64,000 nucleotides of DNA, from the NCBI RefSeq assembly GCF_964019505.1, contig NZ_OZ026449.1:248001-312000 (forward strand), written 5' to 3'. The stretch comes from TIUS-1 sp964019505 (GTDB taxonomy: Bacteria > Bacillota_I > Bacilli_A > Mycoplasmatales > Mycoplasmataceae). The notes beneath the pieces are model-generated. The model ran no database searches. It saw nothing but the letters and a program-made list of their open reading frames with translations, and was not told the origin of the DNA. Position numbers and translations under genes: made by a program. Below are positions 43,092 through 54,969 of this stretch, in pieces. Each line of letters opens with the position of its first letter. The stretch's first letter is position 1.

Positions 43092-44048
43092 ATGCAAGAA
43101 CAACAAAGAGATATTTTAAAACAAAATATTGCTAACTTCATTAAGTCTGATTTAAAAGATGAATCAAAAGAAAATTTAAAACATAAAATCTTGGGATGAG
43201 GATCTTTAGCGGTTGCTGCCATAATGATTGTTGGATCAATTACATTTGCATTCAACACAGATAGCCAAGTTGGAATAGTTGTTTCATTTACGGTGGGGTT
43301 AGTCGTTGCACTTGGATTATTATATTTTGGTATATCACAAGTTGCTAAGTCTAAACTTACAACAAAAGAAAACACTTTAAAAGTTAGAGAACAATTACAA
43401 AAATATTTTGAAGAATATTTAAATTCACTAAATCCTGAAATTAAAATTGACAGAATAGAATTTAAAAAGCTAGCAGCACTTGGAATTACATTAGATATAA
43501 GTGGTCAAAAATTTTTATGTGATACAACTACTGTAATAAGAAAAGAAACACGTAGAGATTTTCTTGCAATTAATTCAAATAGAAGAAACCGCAGAAGAAC
43601 ATATTATTACTATGATACAACTCTAAATGTTTCTTCTTCAATCAAATCAGTTGGACTAACAGGTACTATTGAAATTAAAAAAGGTAATACACCAGAAGGT
43701 AAGTTAAATAAATTTGCATCTGAGTCAATTGAGTTTAATAAAAAATTTGATATCAATGCCTCAAAAGAGGATGGATTTAATTTTTTTACACCAAAAAAAA
43801 TTGAATTATTTATAACTAATGCAGAAGAAATAAATGAAAATGCATATCAAGTTAGAGAAGGTGAATTATCATTTGGCAAAAGTTGATCTGTTATAAAAAA
43901 TAACAGAAGAGCAAAAGAGATAGCGTCAAAAGATATTGATAGATTATCTTCAAACGATAACAAGATGTTAAACCAAATTATGTTATACATTGAAAGTTCA
44001 ATGGTTAAACCATTGAAATACCTTGAACTTGTATCAAAAATGTCTTAA
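43092..44048 (+). CDS. DUF3137-like membrane protein
   Basis: The 318-aa product has a polar N-terminus of about 35 residues, two adjacent transmembrane helices (about residues 38-58 and 62-82) and a large soluble domain with mixed strands (LGITLDISGQKFLCDTTTV, LNVSSSIKSVGLTGTIEIK). Two membrane spans followed by a soluble domain, directly after a lemA gene, fits DUF3137. The match rests on context and topology more than on a motif. There is no clear ribosome binding site, so translation is perhaps coupled to lemA. The stop is followed by a terminator at 44059. Confidence 0.6.
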
Positions 44049-44058
44049 TATTTTTTCC

Positions 44059-44087
44059 AAAATACAAGTATTATCTTGTATTTTTTT
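44059..44087 (+). terminator. Terminator of lemA operon that contains the next -35 box
   Basis: AATACAAG (44061-44068) pairs with CTTGTATT (44075-44082), then T-run. The right arm includes TTGTAT (44076-44081), which with TATAAT at 44099-44104 forms a 17-nt-spaced promoter for the following gene. Confidence 0.75.
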
Positions 44088-44104
44088 ATTCATTTAAATA
44101 TAAT
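44076..44104 (+). promoter_or_regulatory. Promoter of the 102-aa membrane protein gene
   Basis: TTGTAT, 17 nt, TATAAT. The -35 lies in the preceding terminator hairpin. Confidence 0.6.
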
Positions 44105-44136
44105 ATTTATATAAATAAAAAAAGGAAAAAAATAAA

Positions 44137-44445
44137 ATGGCAGGATTTCTACCTAGATTTATCAAAAATATAATAAACTGATTACTAACAATTGTAACAA
44201 TTGGAATTTGACAAATAGTTATGCTTGTTTTCTTCTTAATGGGAAAACAAAACCTTGGACATAAAGTTGCAAACTTAAATTACAACAACAATGACAACAT
44301 ATTAATACATGGTATCTTCGTACTAATTATGGAATTCTTATGAGTACTTACATTTGGAATTTGAGGAATCATTGACCTTGTTTCAGTAGTACGTGGAAAT
44401 GGAACTTCAGCTGAAAAATGAGCTAAAAGAGGTTTAGTTCAATAA
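44137..44445 (+). CDS. Small membrane protein (102 aa), TGA-rich
   Basis: Reading TGA as Trp gives a 102-aa protein from ATG 44137 (AAAGGA upstream) to TAA 44443. It contains seven Trp, all encoded by TGA, and is therefore hidden under the standard code. There are two hydrophobic spans (about residues 14-35 and 58-86), with a basic, amphipathic N-terminus and a conserved-looking tail SAEKWAKRGLVQ. I do not recognise the family. It has its own promoter and terminator. Confidence 0.7.
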
Positions 44446-44450
44446 TATAA

Positions 44451-44476
44451 AAATAGTTTTAGAACTATTTTTTTTA
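44451..44476 (+). terminator. Intrinsic terminator of the 102-aa membrane protein
   Basis: AAATAGTT / AACTATTT with a TTAG loop, then T-run. Confidence 0.75.
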
Positions 44477-44502
44477 TTTAATTTTTTTAATTAACTGAGC
44501 CA

Positions 44503-44530
44503 TTGTCAATACGTATTTTTGGTTTAAAAT
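44503..44530 (+). promoter_or_regulatory. Promoter of the Xaa-Pro peptidase, predicting leaderless mRNA
   Basis: TTGTCA (44503-44508), 16-nt spacer, TAAAAT (44525-44530), 7 nt, then ATG at 44538. No ribosome binding site. Confidence 0.65.
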
Positions 44531-44537
44531 AAACATT

Positions 44538-45608
44538 ATGAAAAAAGATATTTTAAACAAGTTGATAAAAGAAAATAAAGCTGACGCTATATTACTTCAC
44601 TCACCGCAAAACAGATTGTGATTAACAAGATTCAATTCTTCTCTTGGATACGTTTTGTTTTTTAACAATAAAACATATTTATTAGTTGATGGTAGATATC
44701 ACACAATGGCTGTTGAATCTAAAGAAATAACAAACGTCGATGAAATAATAAATATGAGTAATGCCACAAAACAAATTAATGATTTAATAAAACAATTAGG
44801 AATCAAAAAATTAATAATTGAATCAGATTGAATATTTTTAAATCAATTTGATTCTTGAACAAAATCATTTAATGCAACTTTAATAAAAGTAGATACTTCA
44901 AAAATTAGAATGATCAAAGACGAATGAGAAGTTCAACAAATCAAAAAAGCATGTGACATCACTAACAAGGTATTTGAATCAGTATTAAAGTTTGTAAAAC
45001 CAGGGATGACTGAACTAGATTTATCTAGATTTGTTTCCAATGAATTTTTGCTTTTTGGAGCAGAAAAACTGAGTTTTGAAACAATTGTAGCTAGCGGAGA
45101 AATTAATGGCTCAATGCCACATGCAAAACCAAGTGATAGAAAATTAAAGATCGGTGACTTTGTAACTTTAGATATGGGATGTACTGTTAAAGGATATTGT
45201 TCAGATCAAACACGTACGTTTGCTTTAGGAGCTCAAATAGACCCTAAACTGTTGGAGATATACAAAATAGTATTTGATGCTCAACAACAAGGTGTAAACG
45301 CTTTAAAAGATGGAATATCAGTTGGAGATATTCATAAAACTTGTTTTGATTACATATCAGAAAAAGGATATGGACAATACTTCACGCATGGAACAGGTCA
45401 CGGACTTGGATTAGAGATACATGAAGAGCCATACAATGCTAAAAACCAAACCGAAATATTAAGAGCCGGTATGGTTGTGACTGTTGAACCAGGTATTTAT
45501 ATTCCAGGAGTTGGTGGAGTAAGGATTGAAGATGATCTTTTGATTACAAAAGATGGCTGTGAATTTTTAACAAGTTCAAAACGTGAGCTAATACATATAA
45601 AAGGATAA
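44538..45608 (+). CDS. pepP: Xaa-Pro aminopeptidase (M24 family)
   Basis: The 356-aa protein has a creatinase-type N-terminal domain (about residues 1-125) and a pita-bread catalytic domain. Metal ligands are visible in LDMGCTVKGYCSDQTRTF (two Asp), GTGHGLGLEIHE (His), VTVEPGIYIPG (Glu) and VRIEDD (Glu). It releases N-terminal residues before proline. The start codon has no Shine-Dalgarno and lies 7 nt after a -10 box, so the mRNA is probably leaderless. TGA is Trp in the N-terminal domain only. pepP and pepQ cannot be told apart with certainty. Confidence 0.9.
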
Positions 45609-45648
45609 GTAGCATTTAATATATATAATTAAAGGACAAGAGGTAACA

Positions 45649-46647
45649 ATGATTAAAATAGCATTTGATGTAATGGGTTCAGATAATGGACCTAAGATAG
45701 CAATTAAAGCAGCATTAAATTTTTTAAAGAAAAATAAAGATGTTGAATTACATTTAGTTGGACAAGAAGAAATAATTAAAACAGAACTTAGTTCAAACAA
45801 ATATAATGGAAGTAATATTGTTATTCATAATGCAACTCAAGTTATAGAAATGAGTGACGGAATATTAAGTGTTAGAAGAAAAAATGACGCTTCTATGTTA
45901 GTTGCATTAAGACTTATAAAAGATAAAGTAGTCGATGGTGCATTAACTGCTGGAGCATCAGGACCTTACATCGCAGGGTGTCATTTTGTTTTAGGTGAAT
46001 TTGAAGGAATTTCTAAACCAGGATTTATGCCAATTATTCCAACCGAAGTAAAAGGTAGAGCAACTGCTTTATTAGATGTTGGAGCTAACTTAGAAAATTC
46101 ACCAGAAGATCTTGTTAACTTTGCGTTAATGGCAAATATTTATATGAAAGAAATTCTTGGATACGAGAACCCAAGAATTGGTTTACTAAATATTGGTGAA
46201 GAGAAATCAAAAGGATTACCTTTACAAGTTGAAACATACAAATTATTAATTGAAAGAACTGATATTAAATTCATTGGAAACATTGAAGGTTATGAAATCT
46301 TTACAAACAAAGCGGACATTATTGTTTCAGATGGATTCACAGGTAATGTAATGTTAAAAACAATGGAAGGAGCAGCAAAGTCTGTTTCAAAAATTGTTAG
46401 TGGACATGTTAAAAAAAATATAATAAGAAAAATATTTGCTATCCCATTGATCCCTGCATTTAGAGGTGCAAAAAAACAAATGGACGTTAGGGAATACGGT
46501 GGAGCAATTTTATTAGGAGTTGATGGAATTGCATTTAAAGCGCACGGTTCTTCTGATGAGGTTGGATTTGAAGCTACAATCAGAATGGTACATCAAGCAG
46601 TTAAATCAGAAGTTTTAGCTAAGATGAAGGAAAAATTAGGTAATTAA
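45649..46647 (+). CDS. plsX: Phosphate acyltransferase PlsX
   Basis: The 332-aa enzyme opens with KIAFDVMGSDNGP and has the family segments SVRRKNDASM, TAGASGPYIAG, PRIGLLNIGEE, FIGNIEGYEIF and IIVSDGFTGNV. It makes acyl-phosphate from acyl-ACP (and the reverse) for PlsY. ATG at 45649 follows AGAGGT. It is followed after 1 nt by rnc, the conserved plsX-rnc order. No acpP gene is between them. Confidence 0.95.
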   Translation: MIKIAFDVMGSDNGPKIAIKAALNFLKKNKDVELHLVGQEEIIKTELSSNKYNGSNIVIHNATQVIEMSDGILSVRRKNDASMLVALRLIKDKVVDGALTAGASGPYIAGCHFVLGEFEGISKPGFMPIIPTEVKGRATALLDVGANLENSPEDLVNFALMANIYMKEILGYENPRIGLLNIGEEKSKGLPLQVETYKLLIERTDIKFIGNIEGYEIFTNKADIIVSDGFTGNVMLKTMEGAAKSVSKIVSGHVKKNIIRKIFAIPLIPAFRGAKKQMDVREYGGAILLGVDGIAFKAHGSSDEVGFEATIRMVHQAVKSEVLAKMKEKLGN

Positions 46648-46648
46648 T

Positions 46649-47347
46649 ATGGATTCAATTAAAACATTAAAAGAGTTGATGGCTTCTTTAGGCATTGAAA
46701 TAAAAGATATGGACTTGTACGATGAAGCATTAACTCATAACTCATGAGCAAATGAAACAGGTAACTCAAAAACATATCAGAGATTAGAATTTTTAGGTGA
46801 TGCCATTTTACAAATGAAAGTTAGTGAATACCTATTCGGTAACTTTGTAACATTTAATGAAGGTTCTCTTACAAAATATAGAAGTGCAATGGTACGTGAA
46901 GAGTCGTTATCGTTTGTTGCAAAAAACTTAGACTTAGGTAAATACATCAAATTAGGTATTGGCGAAATAAATAGCAAAGGTCATGAAAAGGCATCAATGT
47001 TATGTGACGTTTTTGAATCACTAACTGCTGCTATTTATTTAGATCAAGGTCTAGAAAAAGTTAATAGTTGATTAGAACAAACACTATTTAAAGTAGATAA
47101 TGTAACACACTTTATTGAACAAACTCATGATTACAAATCTGAATTACAAGAATTGATTCAATTAGATAATAGAAATGAATTGGAATATAAAGTTATTGAC
47201 AAAGTAACTAATGATTACAATCAAACAACTTTCAAAGTAGCTGTAATGATTGGAAGCAAAATATACGGAACCGGAGAGGGTCAGAATAAAAAAGCTGCTG
47301 AGCAATTAGCTGCAAAATCAGCAATTTCTAAAATGAAAAAAGGATAA
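46649..47347 (+). CDS. rnc: Ribonuclease III
   Basis: The 232-aa protein has the endonuclease domain with signature YQRLEFLGDAIL (about residues 41-52) and DVFESLTAAIYLD (about 116-128), then a double-stranded RNA-binding domain (about 155-232) ending GTGEGQNKKAAEQLAAKSAI. It processes rRNA precursors and structured mRNAs as a homodimer. The signature has Gln where many homologues have the first Glu (NERLEF); this form is common in other bacteria. It starts 1 nt after the plsX stop. Confidence 0.95.
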
Positions 47348-47364
47348 AAGACAATACTAATTAA

Positions 47365-47410
47365 CAAATAAAAACACTCACTAGTTGAATTAAGTGAGTG
47401 TTTTTATTTG
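47365..47410. terminator. Bidirectional terminator between rnc and rarA
   Basis: A perfect 18-bp inverted repeat, CAAATAAAAACACTCACT / AGTGAGTGTTTTTATTTG, with a 10-nt loop. It overlaps the rarA stop codon on the minus strand and serves both convergent genes. Confidence 0.88.
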
Positions 47411-48636
47411 CTTTTCATTTTTAGATACAAATCATAAACTCGTTTTTCATAAACTGAATGATCTTTGTTTTTATAGTATTTTTTATCTTTAATTTCGTTG
47501 GGCAGATATTGTTGATCAACTCAATCATTTTTATAATCATGAGCATATTTATATCCAATACCTCTACCAAGTTTAGTTGCTGATTTATAGTGGGCATCTT
47601 TTAAATGATCGGGTACATCATAGATTAAACCATCTTGTACATCTTTCATTGCAGACGCTGTTGCTAAATAAGCTGAGTTAGATTTTTCACTTAACGCCAT
47701 ATCTACAATTGCTAATCCTAAAGGAATGATTCCTTCAGGAAAACCAATTTGTCTAAATGCGTTTGTTGCTTGTAAAACGCGTGGGGGAATTGCTGGGTTA
47801 GCCATTCCGATATCTTCATAAGCCATGATAACCATTCTTCTCATTAGGGTTTCGTAATCACCAATTTCATATAGTCTTGCAAAATAATACAGAGCAGCGT
47901 CAACATCACTTCCTCTAATTGATTTTTGTAATCCAGATTTTAAATCATGAAAATCATCACCATAAGATCCACTTGGGTTTTTAGCATTAGGTACGATTTT
48001 CATAACGTTAGTTATGTTAATTTTTTCACTTGGATATAGTTTTAAAAATAGTTCTAAACTATTAATTAAAGATCTAACATCACCTGAAGATATTTCGCAT
48101 AAATAACTTAATGCTTCATCTTCAATGTTTAAATCCATTTTGTTTTCTGTGATTAATTTTTTAATGTAAGTAAATAGGTCATCTTTATCTACGCGCTTTA
48201 ATTCAATAATATTTGCTCTTGAACGAATTGCGGGATTAATTACAAAATAGGGATTCTCAGTAGTTGTTGCAAAAAGTTTAACATTTCCTTTCTCCATGTA
48301 CTCCAAAAGGATATCTTGTTTGTCTTTGTTCATTCTATGAATTTCATCAATTATTAAAATAAAGTTTTCCTCATCAATTGCAGAATTAATAATCTTATTT
48401 AATTTCTCTTTTTTGTCATAAGATGCATTAAACATATCGTATTTAATTCCCAAGTCTTTTGCAAGAGCGGTTGCAAAAGTAGTTTTTCCAGTTCCACTTG
48501 GTCCATAAAAAATTAATGAAGAGCAAAATTGTTTCTCTATCATTCTTGTAATTAAACCGTCATTATTCAGTATGTGTTTTTGTCCGATAATATCTTTTAC
48601 AGATTCTGGTCTTAATAAGTAAGCTAAAGGTTGCAT
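47404..48636 (-). CDS. rarA: Replication-associated recombination protein RarA (MgsA)
   Basis: The 410-aa AAA+ ATPase has Walker A GPSGTGKTTF (about residues 44-53), Walker B LIIDEIHRMN, sensor ATTENP and the RarA-specific C-terminal tetramerisation region with ARLYEIGDYETLMRRMV and YEDIGMANP. It acts at stalled replication forks. A TGA near the end is Trp and extends the product by about 38 residues beyond 47521. ATG at 48636 follows AAGGA on the minus strand. It is transcribed against rnc and diverges from smc. Confidence 0.93.
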
Positions 48637-48749
48637 TGTGTTTTCCTTGTCATAATTTAAATATATGTTAAACCAATATGGTGAATAAATGTACTATATT
48701 GTAGTATTTCTGATTGGCATTTTTTTATACATAAAAGACCATATTTATA

Positions 48750-48755
48750 TATAAT
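48750..48755 (+). promoter_or_regulatory. -10 box of the smc operon
   Basis: TATAAT 26 nt before the smc ATG, followed by AGGAG at 48772-48776. No convincing -35 seen. Confidence 0.45.
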
Positions 48756-48781
48756 AAAGAGGACAAAACATAGGAGCCAAT

Positions 48782-51733
48782 ATGATCTTTATTAAGAAAT
48801 TTGAAGCTAGCGGATTTAAATCATTTGCCGATACAACTACATTAAATTTTGATTATTCAATGACTGGAATCGTTGGCCCTAATGGTAGTGGAAAATCAAA
48901 CATAACTGATGCGATTAGGTGAGCACTTGGTGAAGTATCACCTAAATCACTTCGTGGTGGAAGCATGGAAGATGTTGTTTTTTCTGGTTCAGTATCTCGT
49001 AAAGCTTTAAACATAGCGGAAGTTACAATTACATTTGATAATTCAAAAAGAATATTTAAAAGTTTAGATTTTGATGAAGTGTCAATAACTCGTAAGTACT
49101 TCAAAGATTCAAAAGACTCAGAGTATTTTATTAACAAAGCACGTGTGAGACAAAAAGATGTGCAAGAAGCCGCTATTGAAACTGGTATCACAAAATCATC
49201 ATTGGCAGTTATTTCACAAGGTACAATTTCTAGATTTGCCGAAGCTAAACCAGAAGAAAGAAGAAATATTTTCGATGATGCAGCCGGTATCTCTATTTAC
49301 AAAAAAAGAAAAGAAGAATCAGTTAGAAAATTAATTCGTACTGAAGAAAACTTAATGCGTGTAAACGATATTGTAAATGAAATCGAAAGAAAACTTCCGA
49401 CATTAAAAAGACAAGCTGAAAAAGCAAAACAATACAAAATTAACTGAGATGAATTACGTGTAATTGAGATTGCTATTTTAGTAAAAGATATTGAAATGTA
49501 TGAAAAAAGATTAAGCACAATCAAAGATAGTTCATCAGATATTAGAGCTAGAATTTCTGACATCCAAAAAGATTTGGATGTAAAACAAAATGAATACAAT
49601 AGTATTTATGCTAAAAGTTTTGAAACAGAAAACCAGTTAGAATTACTTAATGTTAAGTTTTCAAAATCAATTGAAAAAATAAGTGAATTCAAAGTTTTGA
49701 AAATCAATCTTGAGTCAAAGAAAAATACAACAAACTTAAACCAAGAAGAATACAAAATAAATGACATCAAAAATTCAGTTAGAGAAATTCAAATAAAGTT
49801 AAACCAAGAAGAAGAAAACTACAAATTATTAATTGAAGAAAAAAATACAAAGCAAGCACTTAAAGAAGAAATCGCTAGAAAAAGATTCGACCTAAACAAT
49901 GAATTGGAATCTGTCAAAAGACAACTTTCAAGATTAGAGTCAACTATCGAAATCAAATCAAGTTCTTCTCATCAAAGAGATGGTATGCACCGTGGGGTTG
50001 CGGCTATTATCGAAAACAAAAAAACATTACCAGGTATTATTGGTACTGTTGCAGACATGATTAAAGTTGAAGATAAATATGACACTGCAATATCTGCATT
50101 GATTTCTGGATCAGCTCAAAACATTGTAGCGACTGATACTCGTATTGTTAAACAAGCAGTAAATTTCTTAAAACAAAATAATGTTGGATTTGCAACGTTC
50201 TTACCATTAGACAATATTAGAATTAATAGAATTCCAGATGATATTAAGTTTGCAATTGAAAAAGCAAAAGGGTTTGTTTCTTTTGCAAACAATGTAATAA
50301 ACATTGAAAAGAAATATACAAATGTTGTTGATTATTTATGTGGAACATCAATTATTATGGATAACTACGATAATGCAGTTAGTGCATCAAAACTAGTTAA
50401 CCAAAGATATAACATTGTTACATTAGATGGTGAAAGAATATTACCAAATGGAGCAATTGTTGGTGGTAAAAGGAACTTTAGAAAACTTTCATATAATCCA
50501 ATGGAAGAAATTGAAAAGTTAACTGAAGAAAAAAACAAAAAAGAAGAATTAGAAAGTTCACTTAAATCTCAAATATTTGAATTGTCATCTCAAATTGATT
50601 TAACAATCGAAGAAATCACAGGTACACAATCTGCAATGGGAACTTCAAGACAAACACAAGATCGTCTTGAAGTAAGTGAAGAAAGACTACGTGAAGAATA
50701 TCGTATCTTAACTGGTAAACAGTTGGGTAATGAAAAACTAAACGAAACATCGATTGATTCTCAAATTATTGAAACAATCGAAAAAATTGGACAACTTGAA
50801 AATTTCAAAACTCAAGCACAACAAAAAATTACAATTCTAAGAAACACTAAAGCAAAATACAGTGGAAAGCAAAGTGAACTAAATACTGAAATTTTGGAAC
50901 AAAGACAAATGCTTGATAGATTAAAAGAACAAATGTCTTCAATGAATACAGATGGATCTATTTTGACTGAAAGAAAAACAAACTCTTTGCAAAGACTTGC
51001 TCAAGATTACAACTTAACATTTGAAACAGCAAGCACGCTAGAACAACCTTCAATTAGTAATGAAGAAAAAACTAGAGCTAGAATTGCAGAACTACGTGTA
51101 ATTATTAAAGATTTAGGAAATGTAAACTTAGATTCAATTGAAGAATATGAAAACGAGAATTCACGATATGAAGAATACCAAAAACAAGTTAAAGATATTT
51201 TGGAAGGTCTAAACAACATTAAAGAAGCCATAAAGGGTATGGACACTTTAATGGTTGAACAATTTACTTCAGTTATTACAGAAGTAAACAAAGCTCTTCC
51301 AGAAACATTTAAAACATTATTTGGTGGTGGTACAGCTGAAGTTTTTTACACAGACCCTAACAATATGTTAGAAACTGGAGTTGACATAAAGGTTAATCCT
51401 CCAGGTAAAAAGATTTCAAATCTTAATCTATTGTCTGGTGGTGAAAAATCACTTGTGGCGTTAACGGTTTTATTTTCAATATTAAAAGTTAAACCATTAC
51501 CAATTGTAATTCTAGATGAAGTTGAAGCTCCGCTTGATGTTGCGAACGTTGAACGTTTTGCGAAACACGTTAAGACATTTACAAAAAATACACAGTTTAT
51601 GATTGTTACACACCGTCAAGGAACAATGGAAAACTGTGATGTATTGTTTGGTGCAACAATGGAACAAAAAGGTATCACTAAGATTGTTCAAATCAAATTA
51701 GTTGATGCAAAAGAATTGACTAGTGCAAATTAG
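48782..51733 (+). CDS. smc: Chromosome segregation protein SMC
   Basis: The 983-aa protein has the N-terminal ATPase half (Walker A GPNGSGKSNI near residue 33), a long coiled coil, a hinge (about 400-560, beginning HRGVAAIIEN and containing GGKRN), the return coiled coil and the C-terminal half with signature LLSGGEKSLVAL and Walker B VILDEVEAPLD. It forms the condensin ring with ScpA/ScpB. It is shorter than the usual 1150-1190 because the coils are reduced, which is common in mollicutes. It uses AGGAG and ATG. Two TGA codons are Trp. It is followed 14 nt later by pstS. Confidence 0.95.
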
Positions 51734-51747
51734 TAGGAAAAAACACA

Positions 51748-52839
51748 ATGAAAAAAAAGACAATCATTTTAATTGTAATAATAGTAACTTCTATTGTTTC
51801 AATTTTTATATGATCATTAGCTATGCCAAGTAGGCTTGTTTATTTTGGTGGTTCATCAAGCGTGAATCCATTTATGCAAATTGCTACAAAAAAATTTGGT
51901 GAAGAATATAAACATAGTGATGAAATTATTTATAATTCAAATGGTTCTCAAAATGGAGTCAAGTCTGTAGAAAACGGAACGTATTCAGCAGGAATGATTT
52001 CAAAAGAAGTAAAACAAAACACTCTCTCATCGGGGAGTGATTTTTCTAATATTCAAGGATTTGATAATGAGTTTGAAGATACAAAAACATTCAATGATTT
52101 TAGAAATGAAGTAAATAAAACAAAAGGGATTAATGCAATGGAGTTTGCAATTGATGCAATTGTAATTATGTATAATCCTCCAAAGTGATTTATTGAAAAT
52201 CCTGAAATTGCAAACTCAATAAATTTTGATTTCAATAAGGATGATCATAAAAAAATTGTTAAAAAAATTTATTCAAACCCAAATTATATGTGAGCGGATT
52301 TTGTAAAGGAATTAAATCCTGAAATAAAAGATTTTAACCATGGCAACGAATTATTGATGCCGGTTTCAAGAGAGTCAGGTTCAGGTACTAGATCTGCATT
52401 TGATGACTTCTTTGAAATTGAAGACATTGACTCAGGTACTGCCAATTCAAATGGTTCAATGATTACTCAATTAAGAGATACAAAAGGTTCATTTGGTTAT
52501 GTGTCATATGGATTTTACAAAAATAGTGAGAACAATAATTTACAAACCCCTTGATTTAATAACAAGAGATTGAGTAAAGACGAATTTATTGAAGTGCTAA
52601 ATGATGACGGAACAATTCAACCTGGTGAATCTAAAAACGAGGAACATATTAAATCAGATGCAGGCTACGAACTAAAAAGGCCGTTCATAATGCTGTTTGA
52701 TTCTGAAAATAAAAAGACAAATTCAGTACTTGAATTTGTTGAATTTCTAATAACTGAAAAAGCTAATAGTGCTTACGAAGAAGAAGGGTTAGTGAGAAAA
52801 GTACAGTATCACAAATACGATCTAATACCAAATGATTAA
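51748..52839 (+). CDS. pstS: Phosphate ABC transporter substrate-binding protein PstS
   Basis: The 363-aa product has an N-terminal membrane anchor (about residues 5-27), then a PBP domain beginning YFGGSSSVNPFMQ. The phosphate-binding segment SRESGSGTRSAFDDFF (about 204-219) is present, as is KGSFGYVSYGFY. PstS captures phosphate outside the cell. Many mollicute PstS proteins are lipoproteins; here there is no lipobox Cys after the hydrophobic segment, so the protein is probably held by an uncleaved helix. AGGA at 51735-51738 precedes the ATG. The gene is first in pstS-pstCA-pstB-phoU and directly follows smc. Confidence 0.9.
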
Positions 52840-52878
52840 AAAAAGTAGAAGTACCAAAATGTAATTAAAGGATAAAAA

Positions 52879-54969
52879 ATGAACCAACAAAAGAATTCAC
52901 AATTCAATATGCCAAAGCAAAGTTTTTCTAAGAGGGACCAAGTATTCAAATGATCAATCATTTGTGTAACTAGTTTAGTATTGGTTATTTTAGCTGTGTT
53001 AATTGGTTTCATTATTTTTCAATCATCACCTGGATTCCTAGGTGGGGAAATTTCAATATGAGATTTCTTATTTACAGATGAGTGAAATCCAGATGCTGGA
53101 GATTATGGAATAGGGGGAATAATACTATCAACAATGATGATGTTATTTATTTCATTATTGATAGCGGTTCCGCTAACTATATTCTCTTCACTATTTATTA
53201 GTGAATATTTAAATAACTCAACTAAAAAAGTTGTAATAACAACGATTCAATTGTTGGCAGGAATACCATCAGTTGTGTTCGGACTATTTGCAATTGATTT
53301 CATTGGGCCAATTTATGTCGCAATGGGTGCAAACTCAAGTTACAACATGATGACGGCCTCAACAACGCTTGCGTTTATGGCTTTACCAACAATGATTACT
53401 TTATCAATTAACGCAATTGAAGCAGTGCCGGATTCATACAGGTTTGCATCTGTTGGGTTAGGTATTTCAAAAGAAAGAACAACTTATAAAATTGTACTAA
53501 AAAGTGCGATGCCAAAAATAATTGGTGCAATCATTATGGGTATGGCTCGTATCATTGGAGAAACAATGGCGGTTATATTAATTGCTGGAAACTCAACTTC
53601 AGGGCTAAACACAAGTGATGGATTCTTTGGTTTTATCTTTTCATCAATTAGAACACTATCGGGAACAATTGGTTTAGAGATGTTAGAGAATGGTGGTTCA
53701 ACTCACCAATCTGCATTGTATGCAATAGGATTAGTGTTGTTCTTCTTGGTAATTATTATTAACTTAGTTGTATTTGGTATTTCAAAAGCAAGTACAAGAA
53801 AGAATGTTAAACATGGAAAGACAAATACAAAGAATTATAAATACAAAAACATAGAAACAACAGGTGGCATTGAAGATTCAAGACTGTCAACATTAATTAG
53901 ATCTGTAACTGACAATAGAGGTTACAAGAAATTTGAATCATTTATATTTAATGCATTTATGATTTGTTCTGTGGCAATTATTATGTCATTTACAATTTGA
54001 GTAATTGGAGCCGTTATAGTTCAAGGATTGATTGGATTTAGTTTTGGAGCTATGGTCCATATTGAAGGTCAAAAATCTGGAATATTTGCAACTATATTTG
54101 TGACACTGTTATTGGTGATAACAACTATAGTAATCGCAATTCCTTTAGCTTTATTTGTTGCAATATATTTCAATGAATATTCAAATCATAAATCAAGATT
54201 CACACGTGTTATTAAGTTCTCAATAAACATATTAGCGTCAACACCATCAATTGTATTTGGTATCTTTGGGCTAACAATGTTTATTCAAATAATGGGAATA
54301 CCATTATCAATCATGGCGTCAGCTCTGACTATGACAATGGTAATATTACCATCGCTTATTATTTCATTTGAAGATGCGCTTTGATCTGTTCCAAACATTT
54401 ATAGAGAAGCAGCTTATGGAATGGGGATGAGAAAATCTAAAATGGTATTCTTAGTAGTTATTCCAAATGCTATGCCAGGATTACTAACAGGAACAATTTT
54501 ATCTATTGCAAGAATAGTTGGAGAATCGGCTCCAGTATACCTAACACTTGGTACAGTTGTGAGAATGCCATCAGAAGGGTTTATGTCGCCAGGAGCCACA
54601 CTTACAACAGAAATATACATGTTAGTTCAAGAAGGTTCGAATGCGGCTGCTATGAAAGTTGCATACCAACTATCATTTATAACTTTATTATTTATACTAT
54701 CTTTAAATGCGTTATCAGCTTACGCTGCAAAAAGGTTTAATCCTGAATTTAAAAAATCATCGTTTGATCAAATATGAATGAAAAATGCAGAGAATGTTTT
54801 AAACTTTGTTAAGTTTAAATGACTTGTAAGGTTGAGTAAAAAAGTTTGAAACAGAGTCAAAAAATGAAGTACAGTTTTTAACTTCAAACATACAAAAGAA
54901 AATATCAAAAAATCAAAAGAACGTAAAAAAGTAATAAAAGAAATTTACAAGGAGGTTCAAGATGAATAG
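52879..54969 (+). CDS. pstA: Phosphate ABC transporter permease, PstC-PstA fusion
   Basis: The 696-aa membrane protein contains two binding-protein-dependent permease domains in one chain. The first (about residues 20-310) has an EAA-like loop YRFASVGLGISKERT and resembles PstC; the second (about 360-640) has YREAAYGMGMRKSKM and resembles PstA. A Lys/Asn-rich linker of about 60 residues (310-365) joins them, and the basic tail of about 65 residues is cytoplasmic. PstC and PstA are usually separate; a fusion is known in other mollicutes. The stop overlaps the pstB start by 8 nt. Many TGA codons are Trp. Confidence 0.92.

Noticed and set aside
46649..47347. RNase III as catalytically impaired because of Gln in YQRLEFLGD
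   Set aside because: The Gln form occurs in many functional RNase III enzymes and the other acidic residues are all present.
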